DNA of 64,000 nt from Pholis gunnellus (Eukaryota > Chordata > Actinopteri > Perciformes > Pholidae), in assembly GCA_910591455.2 (NCBI GenBank), contig OU342806.1:19993841-20057840 (forward strand), read 5' to 3'. Positions 1 through 11,965 of this stretch are shown here, piece after piece. Below the pieces are notes generated by a model, which made no database searches, was not told where the DNA came from, and worked only from the letters and a program-made list of their open reading frames with translations. The translations under genes were made by a program, and so were the position numbers. Each line of letters starts with the position of its first letter. Positions within the stretch are counted from its first letter, which is position 1.

Positions 1-795
1 TCCTTTCCAGCACCCTGGCATAAGCTTTCCCCGGGAGGCTGAGTAGTGTGATACCCCGATAATTCGAGCACACTCTCCGGTCCCCCTTTTTGAAAATGGG
101 AACCACCACCCCGGTCTGCCAGTCCATGGGCACTGATCCCGACCCCCATGCGACACTGAAGAGGCGTGTCAGCCAAGACAGCCCAACAGTGTCCAGCGCC
201 TTCAGCATCTCAGGGCGGATCTCATCCACCCCCGGCGCCTTGCCACCAAGGAGCTTTTTGACTACCTTAGCGACCTCCGCCAGGGATATGGGTGAGCCCC
301 CCAGGTCTTCAGGCGCTGCCTCCTCTGCAGAGGACATGTTGGTCGGGTTTAGGAGTTCCTCAAAGTGTTCTTTCCACCGCCCGACAATGTCCCCCGTCCG
401 GGTCAACAGTTCCCCCCCCCTGCTGAGAACAGCCTGGGGTAGGCCCTGCTTTCCCTTCCTGAGGCGTCGGATGGTTTGCCAGAACCTCTTTGAGGCCAAC
501 CGAAAGTCCTTCTCCATGGCCTCCCCGAACTCCTCCCATGCCCGAGTTTTAGCACCCGCGACCACCGCAGCTGCAGTCCTTCTGGCCTGCCGGTACCTCT
601 CAGCTGCTTCAGGAGACCCCTGGGCCAAACAGGCCCTGAAGGCCTCCTTCTTCAGCTTGACGGCTTCCCTCACCTCCGGTGTCCACCACCGGGTTCTCGG
701 GTTGCCGCCACGACAGGCACCGATGACCTTCCGGCCACAGCTCCTAGCGGCCGCGTCCACAATAGAGGCTTTGAACATGGTCCATTCGGTCCATT
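1..795 (-). mobile_element. 5'-truncated non-LTR retrotransposon (LINE), linker and start of reverse transcriptase
   Basis: Read on the minus strand from about 795 to the window edge, this is one essentially open frame. It begins in the region after the endonuclease and runs into the start of a LINE reverse transcriptase. Recognisable landmarks are WKEHFEELLN (about 395-365), GKAPGVDEIRPEML (about 245-205), then VVVPIFKKGD and NYRGITLLS (about 95-45), which are early reverse-transcriptase motifs of fish LINEs. The rest of the polymerase lies beyond the window. The reading frame ends abruptly near 795 against AT-rich DNA, as expected for incomplete reverse transcription. The clade is uncertain (RTE/Rex-like is my guess). 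A run of G around 413-420 could hide a frameshift. Confidence 0.8.
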
Positions 796-1009
796 ATTTA
801 ATTATTTATTATTATTATTATTTATTTGGTGCAGAATACTGTTTTGTATTTAAACTAAGGTTTTATTACTATTATTATGTTTAAATCAGTTCAAAGTTAC
901 ATAAATGTTAATATATTTTATTAATAAAGTTCTGTTCAACATAATATCAACTAAGTTTTTCTTATATGGCGGGGGGGCGCAGTGTCCCTACCAATGCTGA
1001 GACCAAACC

Positions 1010-1171
1010 TACGCCCTTGGTGTGTATGGTGGTGGTCGCTGTTGTTATCGTGCTTCTGGGTATCGTCGTGATGAACGTGGCTGTTGGTGTGGTCGTGGTC
1101 GTGGCTGTGTGCGTGTGTGTCCTGATGGCTGTGGTCGGTGGTAGGTGGTGTTTCTTCTCTGTCTCAGAAGC
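1010..1171 (-). pseudogene. Ghost copy of a fetuin histidine-rich last exon
   Basis: On the minus strand, a splice acceptor at 1173-1172 is followed by a stretch that matches the start of the last exon of the fetuin gene at 6613-10376 nearly base for base (shared ASETEK-like start, then His/Asp repeats such as HSHDHDHT and HHDDTQKHDNNSD). A deletion of about 10 bases near the start shifts the frame. Homology stops near 1012-1020 and an unrelated tail runs to a stop. No other exons of this copy are seen. It lies downstream of both intact fetuin genes and in the same orientation, which suggests a decayed third tandem copy or a partial duplication. Continuous use as an alternative exon of the adjacent gene cannot be excluded. 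Confidence 0.7.
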
Positions 1172-1628
1172 CTGGACGGAACTGTCTGTTCTTCAGCGGT
1201 TGAGTGGAGCCCACTTCAAATGAACGACATTCAAATAAAATAATTTCTCCTGCACTGTACACAATTCACCTCTCATATATTTGGATGCATTCAAATATCA
1301 TAGTCAGTCTATGGACAACAACAAACAAATGGAATAAACCATACAGCAAAGTGTTTGCCAGCTTCATTGTACTGTAATAGACTATTATTTAACAGCAATT
1401 CATATTATCAAGATACAAAGTACAGAAAGTAAAGACAGTGTAAATCAATTTTACACTCACAAATTATTTGAAAATCTTTTAAGAAACAAACAATTAGAAA
1501 ATTTGAACAATCTGAGTTCCGTTTTTTTTCCCGGCTATTTTCTGAGCTATTAGCAATTCCTGTTTGGGTGTACAGACACCTGTCTCTGGATTAGAAAACA
1601 TTATCTTTTTATATCACTTCTAGGCGTA

Positions 1629-1634
1629 TTTATT
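1629..1634 (-). terminator. Possible polyadenylation signal of the downstream fetuin gene
   Basis: On the minus strand this reads AATAAA, about 240 bases after the stop codon at 1875. The 1240-1870 stretch otherwise looks like 3' untranslated and intergenic AT-rich DNA. No cleavage site can be proven from sequence alone. Confidence 0.4.
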
Positions 1635-1874
1635 CGAAAATCCTTTTCAGATATTTCTGCAGAAACTGCTAAATAATTCCCACGTTATGTCAAAAATGAA
1701 CTTCTCACCATATCAATTCTTTAATCAAACGCTCAGATTATTTACAAGGGTTATTCACTGTCCTCCCATATCTGATTTCTGGGTTACAATTTGTTGTCTT
1801 TCTTAACTAATTACAACATGCAGGAAATAGCTTCAGCAACTGATCAGTAGATCAGCCGTCCTGGTTCCGCCCAA

Positions 1875-3768
1875 TCAGAGCTTCAGTCTGTCCAAGCCCA
1901 GGTTGTGTCTGTGCGGACCGGGGCATGAGCTTGCCGCCGGGGCAGACCGGAGAGGGGCAGGCCGGTCCACCACGGTCCCGAGGGTTCCCCGAGGCTCGGA
2001 GACAGCGAGGCCTGGGCTGGATGTGACTGAGTGCATGTGCTCGTGGGGGTGCAGGTGTGTGTGGTTGTGATGCTGATGCCCAGTGTGTCCACCGTCTGCT
2101 TTTGCATGGGCCTGCTCCTCCACAGCGGCAGCCTAAAGGGGAAGAGACACGAGAAAGCAACTATAGGATGAGAGTGGAGAGACTGACCATATTGTACCAT
2201 AAACTTTATCTGCGGAGCTGCAAAATTGGGTGGTATTTCTCTAAGTGGTCATCAATAGTATAAGCAAGTCTTTCCCCTTGACCTATACGGTCTTTAATAA
2301 TGCCCATTTGAAATATGGGGGAACGGATCTGAAGCAGGTACCTGAGGTTCGTAGATCTCACACTTCACATCTACGGGCTTGCGGTTCCGATACGAGCTGT
2401 CCTTCTTTCCGACAGGCAGTCTGATTTCAAACTGGTCCTCGTGGGCCACGTGTGAGCCCAAACAGAAGCCTCTATGCTGAGCGAAAACAGAAATCGAGAA
2501 GGGTTGAGCCTGGATTTATAACACGGCGGCGTCTTGTTTGAAAGCATGAAAAGGATCAACAACGTTGTGTGTGACTCACAGCAAACTGACAGTCCATAGG
2601 CGGGCAGCCGCTCGGTTCACTGGCATCTGCCGTCTTTGAACACACCGTCTCCAGGATTGTGAACTCCACAAAGTAGGATGGACCATCAACCCACTGACAA
2701 AGCACACAAGACACATGACGCATACACGTATACACGCACATGTGTAAGAATACTGCGCACCTGTTAACTACTTACCAAAGTAAGAATTGTTATATTTTTG
2801 TATTTTGTTGAATACTAAATCATTTGGAAAAGCCTCGTTTTAGATGTAGTTTAGTCAAGATTTCTCAATGTATACTTTCTCACTCAGTTATTAAAAATAA
2901 CTTGATTAATAGGTATTTTTCTTGACCTGTGAACTGGCTCTCGTAATGTTCTCCAGAGTAAAGTAGTTGGCCAGGCGGCTCTCTTCATTGAACCTCTGCA
3001 GTGAGAGGTTGGCTGTCTCTTTGACGACGGGCTCGTTGAGGTTTTCAGCTGTGGGACAGTCCGGACACACATCCACCACCGCAGTGGCAGGAACTAAACA
3101 CAAGCATTAACAGGCCCGAAGGGTCAATGTCGAGTATCTGAACGTGTGTGTTTGAGGATTTTAACCTCCATCCTGCAGTATGAACTCTTTCAGCTATCAT
3201 CAGCATTCCTCGCTTCCCTCTGCTTTACCCCCCCAAAAAATGTCCTCCTACACTTTCACAAATTGTGGGGGGAAAAAAGATGGATGACATGTTTACTCGC
3301 CTTAGGGAGGGGCAGAGACAGAGAAAATAATTCAATGTATGTCAGCGTCTTTGATTTCACACCTCAATTGCTGCTTAGATTTGCCAACAAAATAGGCTTG
3401 TAACACATTATCACAGACAATTTGTGTGTTTTTTGTGTAATTTAATGAATGATAAAAGAAATGGGATTCTAAATGAATCCATTGATCTACCTTCACGAAG
3501 TGCACAGGAGTAGCTGTGAAGTTTGACTTGAGGGTCAACAGAGGCCGATACCTCACACTCTCCATACACCTGATGGACACAAACATATAAAACAAAAAAA
3601 CACCAATTGTGTTGATCTTGAAGAGTAAAGATTGAAAGACTGTGATACTTACTGGAACAGCACCAATGCCTCTGACTTCACATTGTTTCCATGGTTTCCT
3701 GCTGGTGATGTGGCATCTGGTCTCCATGACATCAATGGTCAGTTTGTAGAATGACCCACCTATCTCCT

Positions 3769-3806
<38 letters not shown>

Positions 3807-3936
3807 TTTAATGTTTCTTTTCATGTATATTTTTTTGCGCAGCTGCTGGTACTCTGTTGCATCTTTCAAGATACAAGATGGCGTAGAACCGTGTTCATGT
3901 TTTTGTGTGTGCATATGTGTGTGCATATGTGTGTGC

Positions 3937-3983
<47 letters not shown>

Positions 3984-4192
3984 TTCGCCCTCACCTTTCC
4001 ATGAGTGTGAGAGAGGTCGTACAGTCTGTTGAGGCTCAGGATGTATCCATCTGTCCGGTCCTGGTTGATCTGCTCCAGGGCCTCTTCGGCCACCCTCACC
4101 GCTTCAGGGCTATTGCAGCCTGGAGGGTCTGGCCTGGCTCTCCCCCCCTGCTGCAGCAAAGCCAGACATAGGACCAGAAGGTACACACTCAT
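1875..4192 (-). CDS. Fetuin-family secreted glycoprotein, short His-rich tail (fetuin-B/AHSG-like)
   Basis: Seven coding exons on the minus strand: 4192-3995, 3766-3653, 3569-3491, 3093-2927, 2693-2580, 2476-2342 and 2132-1875. Phases join cleanly and predict 354 residues. Exon 1 encodes a signal peptide (MSVYLLVLCLALLQQGGRA) and the start of cystatin-like domain 1 (INQDRTDGYILSLNRL). Exon 2 has the YKLTIDVMETRCH block and exon 3 VYGECEV. Exon 4 has the fetuin signature CPDCP and ends RASSQ; exon 5 continues with WVDGPSYFVEFT. These resemble fetuin-B more than AHSG. The last exon has a small His cluster (GHQHHNHTHLHPHEHMH) and ends with a fetuin-type CPG motif. Sequons NLS and NIT are visible. 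Fetuins bind mineral or inhibit metalloproteases (family knowledge). The exon 4 donor (GTCAAG) is weak. Exon lengths of 114 and 167 match the upstream paralogue. Which fish fetuin name applies is uncertain. Confidence 0.88.
3771..3804. repeat. (CA)n microsatellite in fetuin intron 1
   Basis: About 17 uninterrupted CA units lie only four bases upstream (on the minus strand) of the exon 2 acceptor of the downstream fetuin gene, taking the place of a normal polypyrimidine tract as GT repeats on the coding strand. Confidence 0.95.
3905..3978. repeat. GT-rich compound microsatellite in fetuin intron 1
   Basis: Three GTGTGCATAT-like units pass into a pure GT run, ending just downstream of the exon 1 donor of the minus-strand fetuin gene. 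Intron 1 is therefore only about 230 bases long and bounded by dinucleotide repeats at both ends. Confidence 0.9.
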
Positions 4193-6399
4193 CCTCTAAC
4201 ACACAGACAGACACACACGCACACAAACACAGATTGGGCCAAATGAAACCCAGCGATTTTACCCACTTGAATCACTAAAGCCTATCCCGGAAGATCATTT
4301 AACATTTAGACTGACACCAGGCTTGTAAATCTTCCTTTGCAAGACCTGTAATCCTAGTTTTTCCAGGCAGGGTTTGGACGGAGGCTGATACTGGACTTTC
4401 CCCTCTTTCCCAAAGGATGAGCAAACAGTTGCTATCTGCTGCTCTGCAGGCCAATGGCTGGCTCGGACTGGCTGATGGGTCATAGTGCACTGGGGATAGT
4501 TACAAAAGAACTATGAAGACATGGTGCAAACCAGGTTCAAAATGTAGAAACTTTGCGAACGGCTTACTGCAGCATAAGCCACTTCTCCACTGCCCATTTA
4601 TACGTTAATCATCTTCTAAACACATTTGTGCCAAAAAAATGTAGCTAAATCCAAAGCTTCCTGTTGATGCTAGCAGTTAACTGTTTACCTTTGCCAGACT
4701 GAACTGCTTACATTGAGTGCAAACGACAAATTCAAACAGCTAACCGCACTTCCAACAAATGCAACCAGCTAATGTGGTAGCATTGGTGGAGCCAAACATT
4801 TTTTATAGTCCCAGGTTAAAACCAGTGATCACTTACATGATGTATTGGCTATTGTTCCGTTTTTGTCCATGCTGCACTGTATCAGAGGGCAGATAGTATT
4901 AGTATTAGTAGTAGTAGTAGACAACAGTGACTGAGCATTAAGCTTACAAGTACACTACCAGCAATAGTATACTTTTATTTCATTTTATACAACCCTCACT
5001 AGATGCTCTTGTCTTTGTGAGATGACCATCTCATTTGACTTTTGACATTTTCGGGCTTTTTGTGTGTGTAAAATATAGAATTTAAATGAGTCTACAAAAG
5101 AACAGTATGAGATTATGATGCAGGTTAAAGAAGTTTCTGGGACCTTTTGAACTTGTAAGTCTCCGTTGGAGTATTTCTTTAAACTGCAAAATAAAAAGCT
5201 TTTAAACAATGAATGCGATCGGCCACTGTGTCTTCTTTATGTTGTCATGTCAGACTTGAACGCCTCCTGCGATCTCAGCTGATCATAACAAATAAATTAC
5301 CACGTATTAGTACACAAGTGCAATTATTGCACATTTTGTTTGGAGATTTCTTTCCTTTGGCCTAGATACAATTTGACTGAAATTTACAAAATGTGTTGTG
5401 AGTTATGCGTGGGCTGTGTTAAAGGGCTACAGAACACAGATAACAGCTTTGTACTGATGTGACCGATATGTCCACAAAGAAAATGTACACAGAGTGGGTG
5501 TTTGTAGTTTGTTCTAGAGAAGAAGTGAACAAACAATTCTGCCCCTGAGCTTATGTTTGTCTATTAACAGGATTTCATAAACTTATTTGAGCCGCTAATC
5601 GGCATCCAATCACTGATTTGTGAACATATCCTACCGTTGCATTATACAAATGTCAAATCTATGTTATTCTACGAAATGTAATGTGGTGCTACAACACCAT
5701 GATTCATTTTAATGGAATATATCAGTGGTCCACTTCACTTGACCTTTAGCCTATCCCTCCTTGTCGTGTTTGTGCTTCAGCTTTGTATCCCTCTTTTCTC
5801 TTGTACACATAAAAAAAAAGGTAAGAGATAAAGACGCTAAACTCAGACGGGCAGCAATGCAAACCCTTGATGCTCTGAATTGGTTTAAATATTATTTAAA
5901 AAAAGAATAGAATATTATTTCAAATGCATTATTTACACGATGTACTGTAGGTACATATGAACATGGATATTATCAAGAATATTGATAAAACAACCACTTT
6001 GTAATGATGACGTGTGGTTTAGAAAATGCATCCGCTGCGTGTCACGTAGCCACTAGCTTTTTAAAGATGATTTTCACGGCAAGATATTTGACGACAGTGA
6101 CGGTAGTGAGGTCGGTGACAAGTGCAGTGAATCAACACGAATTTGTGGAATCATTTATTTATTTCGGTGTGGCCAAGCACAGACGACATACAAACACAGA
6201 ACACGTTCATGTGTGCCTGCTGAATTGTACAGTTCCTCCCAGTGAATGTTCCCTATGGTGTTTTTAAACCAGTTTTTAAAGTTTGCAGTTGTTGTCTCTG
6301 AGGATTGTAAAAACAATATTACCAGTTTAGTGATTTTATTATTTTATCATATAGAACCAATTTCCCACCAAAAAAAGGTAGAGTTTAATGCACTCAGCC
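4193..6399. other. Intergenic spacer between the two fetuin genes
   Basis: The spacer must contain the promoter of the downstream fetuin gene (start at 4192), but I see no convincing TATA box. Most of it is AT-rich and without open frames that look coding. A short (TAG)n run sits at about 4904-4920. No gene was recognised here. Confidence 0.5.
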
Positions 6400-6405
6400 T
6401 TTATT
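6400..6405 (-). terminator. Polyadenylation signal of the histidine-rich fetuin gene
   Basis: AATAAA on the minus strand, about 210 bases beyond the stop codon at 6613-6615. This distance is ordinary for a vertebrate gene. Confidence 0.55.
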
Positions 6406-6612
6406 AGGAGCTTGATGTGAACAGAGACAGGAAAGTTTGTGTTGATATTTAACCATTTGTTGCCCAAGAATGACCCAGGTAAGCAGTCAAGGTATGTAAC
6501 ATTGTCCATCAATGTGTCTGAAGCATAAGTGTTACTGTAAATATTTTCCTGTCTTCACTTCGGTCTGTGTTTTAAGATCCGTTCAGTTCCCAAAGGAGTT
6601 TCACGGGCCACC

Positions 6613-8406
6613 TTATGCAGCTGGCTTAAACATGGGGTCCTCGGCGAAGACTTTCTCCACCAGGGTTTCTCCCGCCGCTGCAGCGGCGCAGTTGGCTGAG
6701 ACCGCCGTGGGGAAGGCCAGGATGACGGGTTCCACCTGTCCGGGGATCTGGGGGTCTGGCTTGAGGGGCAGAGTGACTCCCACCTCAGGGCCAACGGAGA
6801 CGTCAGGGAAGGAAGGCAGGGTCACGGGCGTGTCCATGGCGGTCAGATACCTCACCTTGCCCTCTGGGTGGTCGTGGGCTGTGGCCTCGTGGACGTGATC
6901 GTGGTGATGGTGGTGGTGCTCGTGTTCGTGCAGGTGAGCGTGCTTGTGGTCGTGGTCTAGAGCCAGCTCGTGGTCGTGCTCGTGGGTGTGCACGCTGTCG
7001 GTGTGGTTGTAGTCGTGGTGGTGGTTGGGCGAGTCTGTGGTGTGGTTGTGTGCCTTAGCGTGGTGAGTGTGCGCGTGGTCGTGGCCATGCCCGTGGTCGT
7101 GGGAGTGGTCGTGAGCGTGCCTGTGGCCGCTGCCCACCTCGTGGTCGTGTGTGTGGTGGTGGTCGCTGTTGTTATCGTGCTTCTGGGTGTCGTCGTGATG
7201 AGCGTGGCTCTTGGTGTGGTCGTGGTCGTGGTCGTGCGTGTGCGTCGCGTCGGCAGCGTGCACGCCGTCATGGTCGTGGCTGTGTGCGTGTGTGTCCTGG
7301 TGGCTGTGGTCGGTCTCTCCGCCCAGCAGGTGGTGTGTCTTCTCTGTCTCAGCAGCCTGAAGAATACATAAAGATACAATCTGTGATGTGTCGTAGCCCA
7401 ACGTGTGGGAGAATTTAATTTGTGGAATTTAAGATACGTGTCACCCCTAAAGACATCAAATTAACTGTTTAAGAATAACGCAAGGCCCTCTTTAAGTCTT
7501 TTGGAGCAAGTTGTGAAGGAGACTTCCACTTAATCATGACTGGGATCCTATTTTTGTATGCCTGGCTGTTGTGTGTCTGTATGATAACTACTTTATCACA
7601 AAGAATACTGCTGAGATCATCACTTTAAAGAAGTCAGGCAGTGCGAGACAACCTGTCTGATCGTTTAAATGATCAAGTCCTTGTGCCAAATCTCAGCAAT
7701 TACTTCGGTGACTACGATTCTATGATAGAAATGATCGTCAAAACTATGAAAGTAAGACATCAGTTACTGCTCATAGAAGAAAGAAAAGAATAATCAAATG
7801 TGTGCTTTTTACCTTTTTACGACAGAAAGTAGAAAATAGAATAAGTAAATCACTGTGACACTGTGTGTTTTATCATGGCGGAGCAAGCCTTACCTCTGGC
7901 TCATAGATTTCACACTCTACAGTGACGGAAGCCTCAAGACTGGGATAGTAGAGGGATGCCTTACAGAAGCCCTTGTGCTGAGGAGAGAAGAACAAGAAAA
8001 AGCAAGTCAGAGAGGAGCGAGCGCCTGTGGCTTTACTAGAGTTGAATAGTTAAATAAACAAACTGTATTCTCCTTTGCTATAATAAACCCGGTGACTCGG
8101 AGAAAGAGGAGCATGCTTCGGGAGGTTAAGGCACTAAAAACTCAAACAGTCCCCTGGATTTATTACACTTAACACTGGAAAGCCAGAATGAAAACTGGAC
8201 AACTAGCAAAAGGAATCCCGGAAGTTAAAATAAACAACCCATTTGATCGAGATAAATGTTAAAATGTGAAATAACAATTGGTCTTGACTCACAGCGAACT
8301 CGCAGTCCATGAAGGGGCACTTATCAGTCGCTCCTGAGCTGTTGGTGCAGGTGGTCTCCTGGATGGTGTACTCTACAAAGTAAATCATCGACATGGCCAT
8401 CTGGAT

Positions 8407-8437
<31 letters not shown>

Positions 8438-10376
8438 AAAAAAAAATACATTTTATTTTAGGAATAGGCATATAAATATGAGATCAGGAGTTGGTGAAGT
8501 AGCTGTTGAGTGAGCTAGAGAGCCTCTGACCAATGGGAGAGCAGGAGGTTACTGTTTGTTACCTAGTGAGTGATTAAACACAGAGAAAGTGTTTTGTTTG
8601 CAGGAGTGGTTTCTCTGGAGTGGACGATTTCATGCAACATGTGTGGAGGAAACATTTAAAATTTTGAATCAACAACTGGCATGAATGCAGGTCACAGGGC
8701 TAAACTACTTTTTGAACGTGTGGAAACTTACCCCAGCGCGAGCGCGGTTGACTTTGAGCAGAGCAAAGCGATTGGACAATCCGCTCTCGCTGTTGAACTT
8801 CTCCAGCGAGAGAGTCACAGCCGTTCCACCCTTAGCGTTATCCATGCCGATAAGAGACGGACAGTCAGGACAAATGCTGTGCAGCATGGCTCCAGGAACT
8901 GACCAGAGAGAGGAATCACAAAATATCACAAGATTGTTTTACACTGACAAAATCTCAAGTTTCATTTCACCTAGATTTTAGACAAGTTGTATTTTAAAAA
9001 AAAGAAGAGAAATATGGCACACATCTAAGTTATTAAGAGCCAAGTCTAGCTAAACTAAATTTTCATTTTCTAAATATACAAGTGGACCTAGATGACTTCT
9101 TTAGATAACTTATTACACCATTTTCTTTTTCTTACCTGGTCTGACAACACAGTCGTATTTGTAGAGACGCACCACTCTGTGCACCTTACTGATGTAGATG
9201 GCCACTTTGCACTGTCCATATACCTGCAAAGACCAATACAATAATAAGCACATACCATATTGTTGTGTGGTGCACAAGGACTTGACTTATATTTGTTTTT
9301 TCATTGTATCATTGTACCTAAAGAAGTCTTACGTCTTCTTCTTCTGCTAATTTAGAAACTACTCTTTATGGAGATATTAAAGCGGTCAGACATGTTGATT
9401 TAAGACTTGACTAAATAAATCTTGCAACAGTATACCCTGCGTGCACGAATGTGGACTTTGGCTTAAACCCTGTTCAGGAGTGTGTGCGTGAGTTTCCTAA
9501 CCGGTGTGCTCGAGCTGGGTCGAGCCTCACAGGTCTTCCAGTCCCGCTTGCTGAGAACACTGCAGTTGGTCTCCACAACATCCAGAGTCAGGTAGAAAAC
9601 CAAGCCGGTCTCTCCCTGTGACGCACACAAACACATAAGTACATAACACATTATGAGAATATCCTGAAAACAATTATCTTGGGGTGGGACAATGGGTCAC
9701 TGTGTGATGGCTCAAATGACTGATGATGAATGGAGCCCTAAAAATGTTTTCACAATCAGGTTCTAGCATTTTCAATGTAGTCCAAACAGTAGTCCTTGGT
9801 GACACATTATTAGTCTTTGGCATAAGTATCTGGTGTCTGAATAGTTATTCCCCTTATAATTAACTTATAGTGAAATAAAATAAATATACATATTCTTGTC
9901 ATCTGAGTCCTTTATTGAGGACTAGAGGTCATCAGATTTAGGGATGACCTGTCAGATGAGCTCCTGCAGACTGAATCCTGATTTCATAATTTTCTTCTTA
10001 AATGTCCCCTGTTGTCACTTTCCTTTGATCATCTCTTATGCCTTTTAAGCTTTTTATGTGTTGCAACCTTTTTATTTGTTACCCCCTATTGGAAAAACAA
10101 GTAGCCTGATACTCAAACTTTTATTTTAACGTCAACCATTCATTCTTCATTTGGACTCACATGTTTTGTCATGTGCACGTTGGACAGGCGGTGCAGGGCG
10201 AAGACGTAGCCCTCCAGCCGGTCCTGGTTGATCTTGGTGAGAGCAAGTCCTGCAGCTCCGATCGCAGACGCGTCTTCACACGACCCCTGCTCCACGCCCT
10301 CCTGTGCCAGCGGTGCACCGCGGACGTGCACGCACCCCAACGCCAGCAACAGTGACAACAGCATGTAGTACTTCAT
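6613..10376 (-). CDS. Histidine-rich fetuin-family plasma glycoprotein (fetuin-B/HRG-like)
   Basis: Seven coding exons on the minus strand: 10376-10161, 9615-9502, 9223-9136, 8898-8732, 8400-8293, 7977-7894 and 7356-6613, all with matching phases, predicting 506 residues. The start is taken at MKYYMLLSLLLALG because it begins a signal peptide; an in-frame ATG six codons upstream would spoil it. Two cystatin-like domains occupy roughly residues 25-260: INQDRLEGYVFALHRL, VFYLTLDVVETNC, VYGQCKVAIY, CPDCPSLI, IYFVEYTIQETTC and HKGFCKASLYYP. The last exon adds a His/Asp-rich region (about residues 266-422, around 60 histidines) of HDH, HSH and HHHHHH clusters, then a Pro/Val-rich tail ending PMFKPAA. 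Cystatin parts look fetuin-B-like; the His tail recalls histidine-rich glycoprotein, which binds zinc and heparin (family knowledge, inference here). A TATA box lies 71 bases upstream. Same exon 2 and exon 4 lengths as the neighbour gene indicate tandem duplication. Confidence 0.9.
8406..8434. repeat. (CA)n microsatellite in fetuin intron 4
   Basis: About 14 CA units just upstream, on the minus strand, of the exon 5 acceptor at 8401-8402. As in the neighbouring gene, a dinucleotide run sits where the polypyrimidine tract should be. Confidence 0.9.
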
Positions 10377-10446
10377 GGTTAAGGCCCGGGACAACTCTGT
10401 CTGTCTCTTAAAGTGGGAGAGATACCCATAGAGGAATGGGTTGACC

Positions 10447-10453
10447 TTTTATA
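10447..10453 (-). promoter_or_regulatory. TATA box of the histidine-rich fetuin gene
   Basis: TATAAAA on the minus strand, 71 bases before the ATG at 10376. A start site near 10420 would give a 5' untranslated region of roughly 40-50 bases with no intron. A strong TATA box fits a highly expressed liver plasma-protein gene; that tissue is inferred from the family. A CA repeat follows upstream at 10501-10527. Confidence 0.75.
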
Positions 10454-10529
10454 TCCTGCTACTGTTTGCCGGAGGCACATCCCAACCCCCCTCTCTCTGA
10501 CACACACACACACACACACACACACAATC

Positions 10530-11960
10530 ACCCACTCACTGCTAATCCTGTCATTTCAGGTAAACATAACCATTGACCCCAACCCCCTCCCAAAAGCGCA
10601 ATGTCATTTCAAGGAATGCTGCATCGGTTGATCTATCTGCCAACCAATCAGCTACTGTGAGGAGTTGCACAGTGGAGCTTATCAGTTGGGAGATTATCGG
10701 CCCTGCAGTCATACTCTGTCCTCTGTGATCAATAGGGGCAGTGAGTGGGCTGCAAGTCACTTGATCCACTCTTGGCTCCGAGTCCTTGTTCAGGAAAGCA
10801 GCATTTACAATATGCAAAGAAACAGTGGTTGCAATCTAAAAGTTAGATAAACACACTGAGTGTTTAGAAGTCCACTCAAGCTGCTTATTTAAAAGCTATA
10901 CTGTTGTTACTCTACCAGCTGACCAAAGCCGTGTCAGCTCACTATTGTCGTCGTTAAATGCATTGACACTTCTGGGGCATATACAGTATGTCTTGATTAC
11001 GTCACCCTGACCCCAGCCCTGCCATTTAGTGGCACCTTTGAGGAGGTGTCAGCTAAAGTGCAGCTACAGGCTGTAGTCACAATGGGAGCCCTTAATTCAC
11101 AGCTATAAACGCCAATATGTTTGGTCATGCAGCTATCTGAAGTAATGCATTGATTAGCGCAGCCAAACGTAAGGGTGTAAGTCTGTATACACACTCAGTG
11201 GCCTAGGTTTGTATTCATTTCACCCTTGACTTTTTAGATATTTGACAAGAATCTTTCTTTCCTTTCCTTAACTAAGCACTTTCAAATGCTAAGAGCAATA
11301 ACAATTTAGTTTTAAGCATTTTTCTTATTTTACAACGATAAATTCTTTGGACGGTTTACGGAGGATGGGGATACAATGCCATATATAAGCAGAGGACATT
11401 CATTTACGCATAATACGCTTCAGCACAATCCTGAACTTTGACCCCCAAGTTATTGAAACATTTGAGCTGTGTCATGACAAAATAAACAATCCATGGAATC
11501 ACCAGGCTAAAAATCTATAGTCCTTGTGCAGCTGCTGTGTTGCAACTTACATCAGCTACGCTTGCATAAGACACAGAATCCTTCGGACACGACTGCATAT
11601 ACAGTCCATGCCAATTTAGATTAATAAGTGTTTGAAATGAATGTCAACGCATAGATCATCCAGCAGGACTGACATCATAACGTGAAAAGTTAAGGTTTAG
11701 CAACTGCAACAAGTAAAACTTGGATGGATTCCAAACCAGAACACAACATGTCAACACTTGTTTAGTTTCTGGTACAACGTGCTGCTTTGTTGCAGAGAAA
11801 AACAAGTTTGACACAGTTCCAATTCAAGCTGCAAGTGGGAATACAACTCAAAACATTTGAGCTTATGCAAGATAATGCTGCGTGTCAAAATCTGTTATTT
11901 TGTTATTTTTTTAATTTCCAAATTGTGAAGTGACTGTTTACGAGTGACTGTTTTTGACTG
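10530..11960. other. Intergenic DNA without recognised gene
   Basis: This is upstream flank of the histidine-rich fetuin. I see no coding exons, no recognisable mobile element and only short open frames. Confidence 0.5.
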
Positions 11961-11965
11961 CAGTC

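Noticed and set aside
90..884. Plus-strand 264-codon open frame
   Set aside because: Antisense of the LINE reverse-transcriptase region; the minus strand carries the recognisable motifs.
966..1223. Plus-strand 85-codon open frame with valine runs
   Set aside because: Antisense shadow of the ghost His-rich exon.
6970..7371. Plus-strand 133-codon valine-rich open frame
   Set aside because: It is the antisense of the His-rich fetuin exon: GTG-type codons arise from CAC repeats. No independent coding signal.
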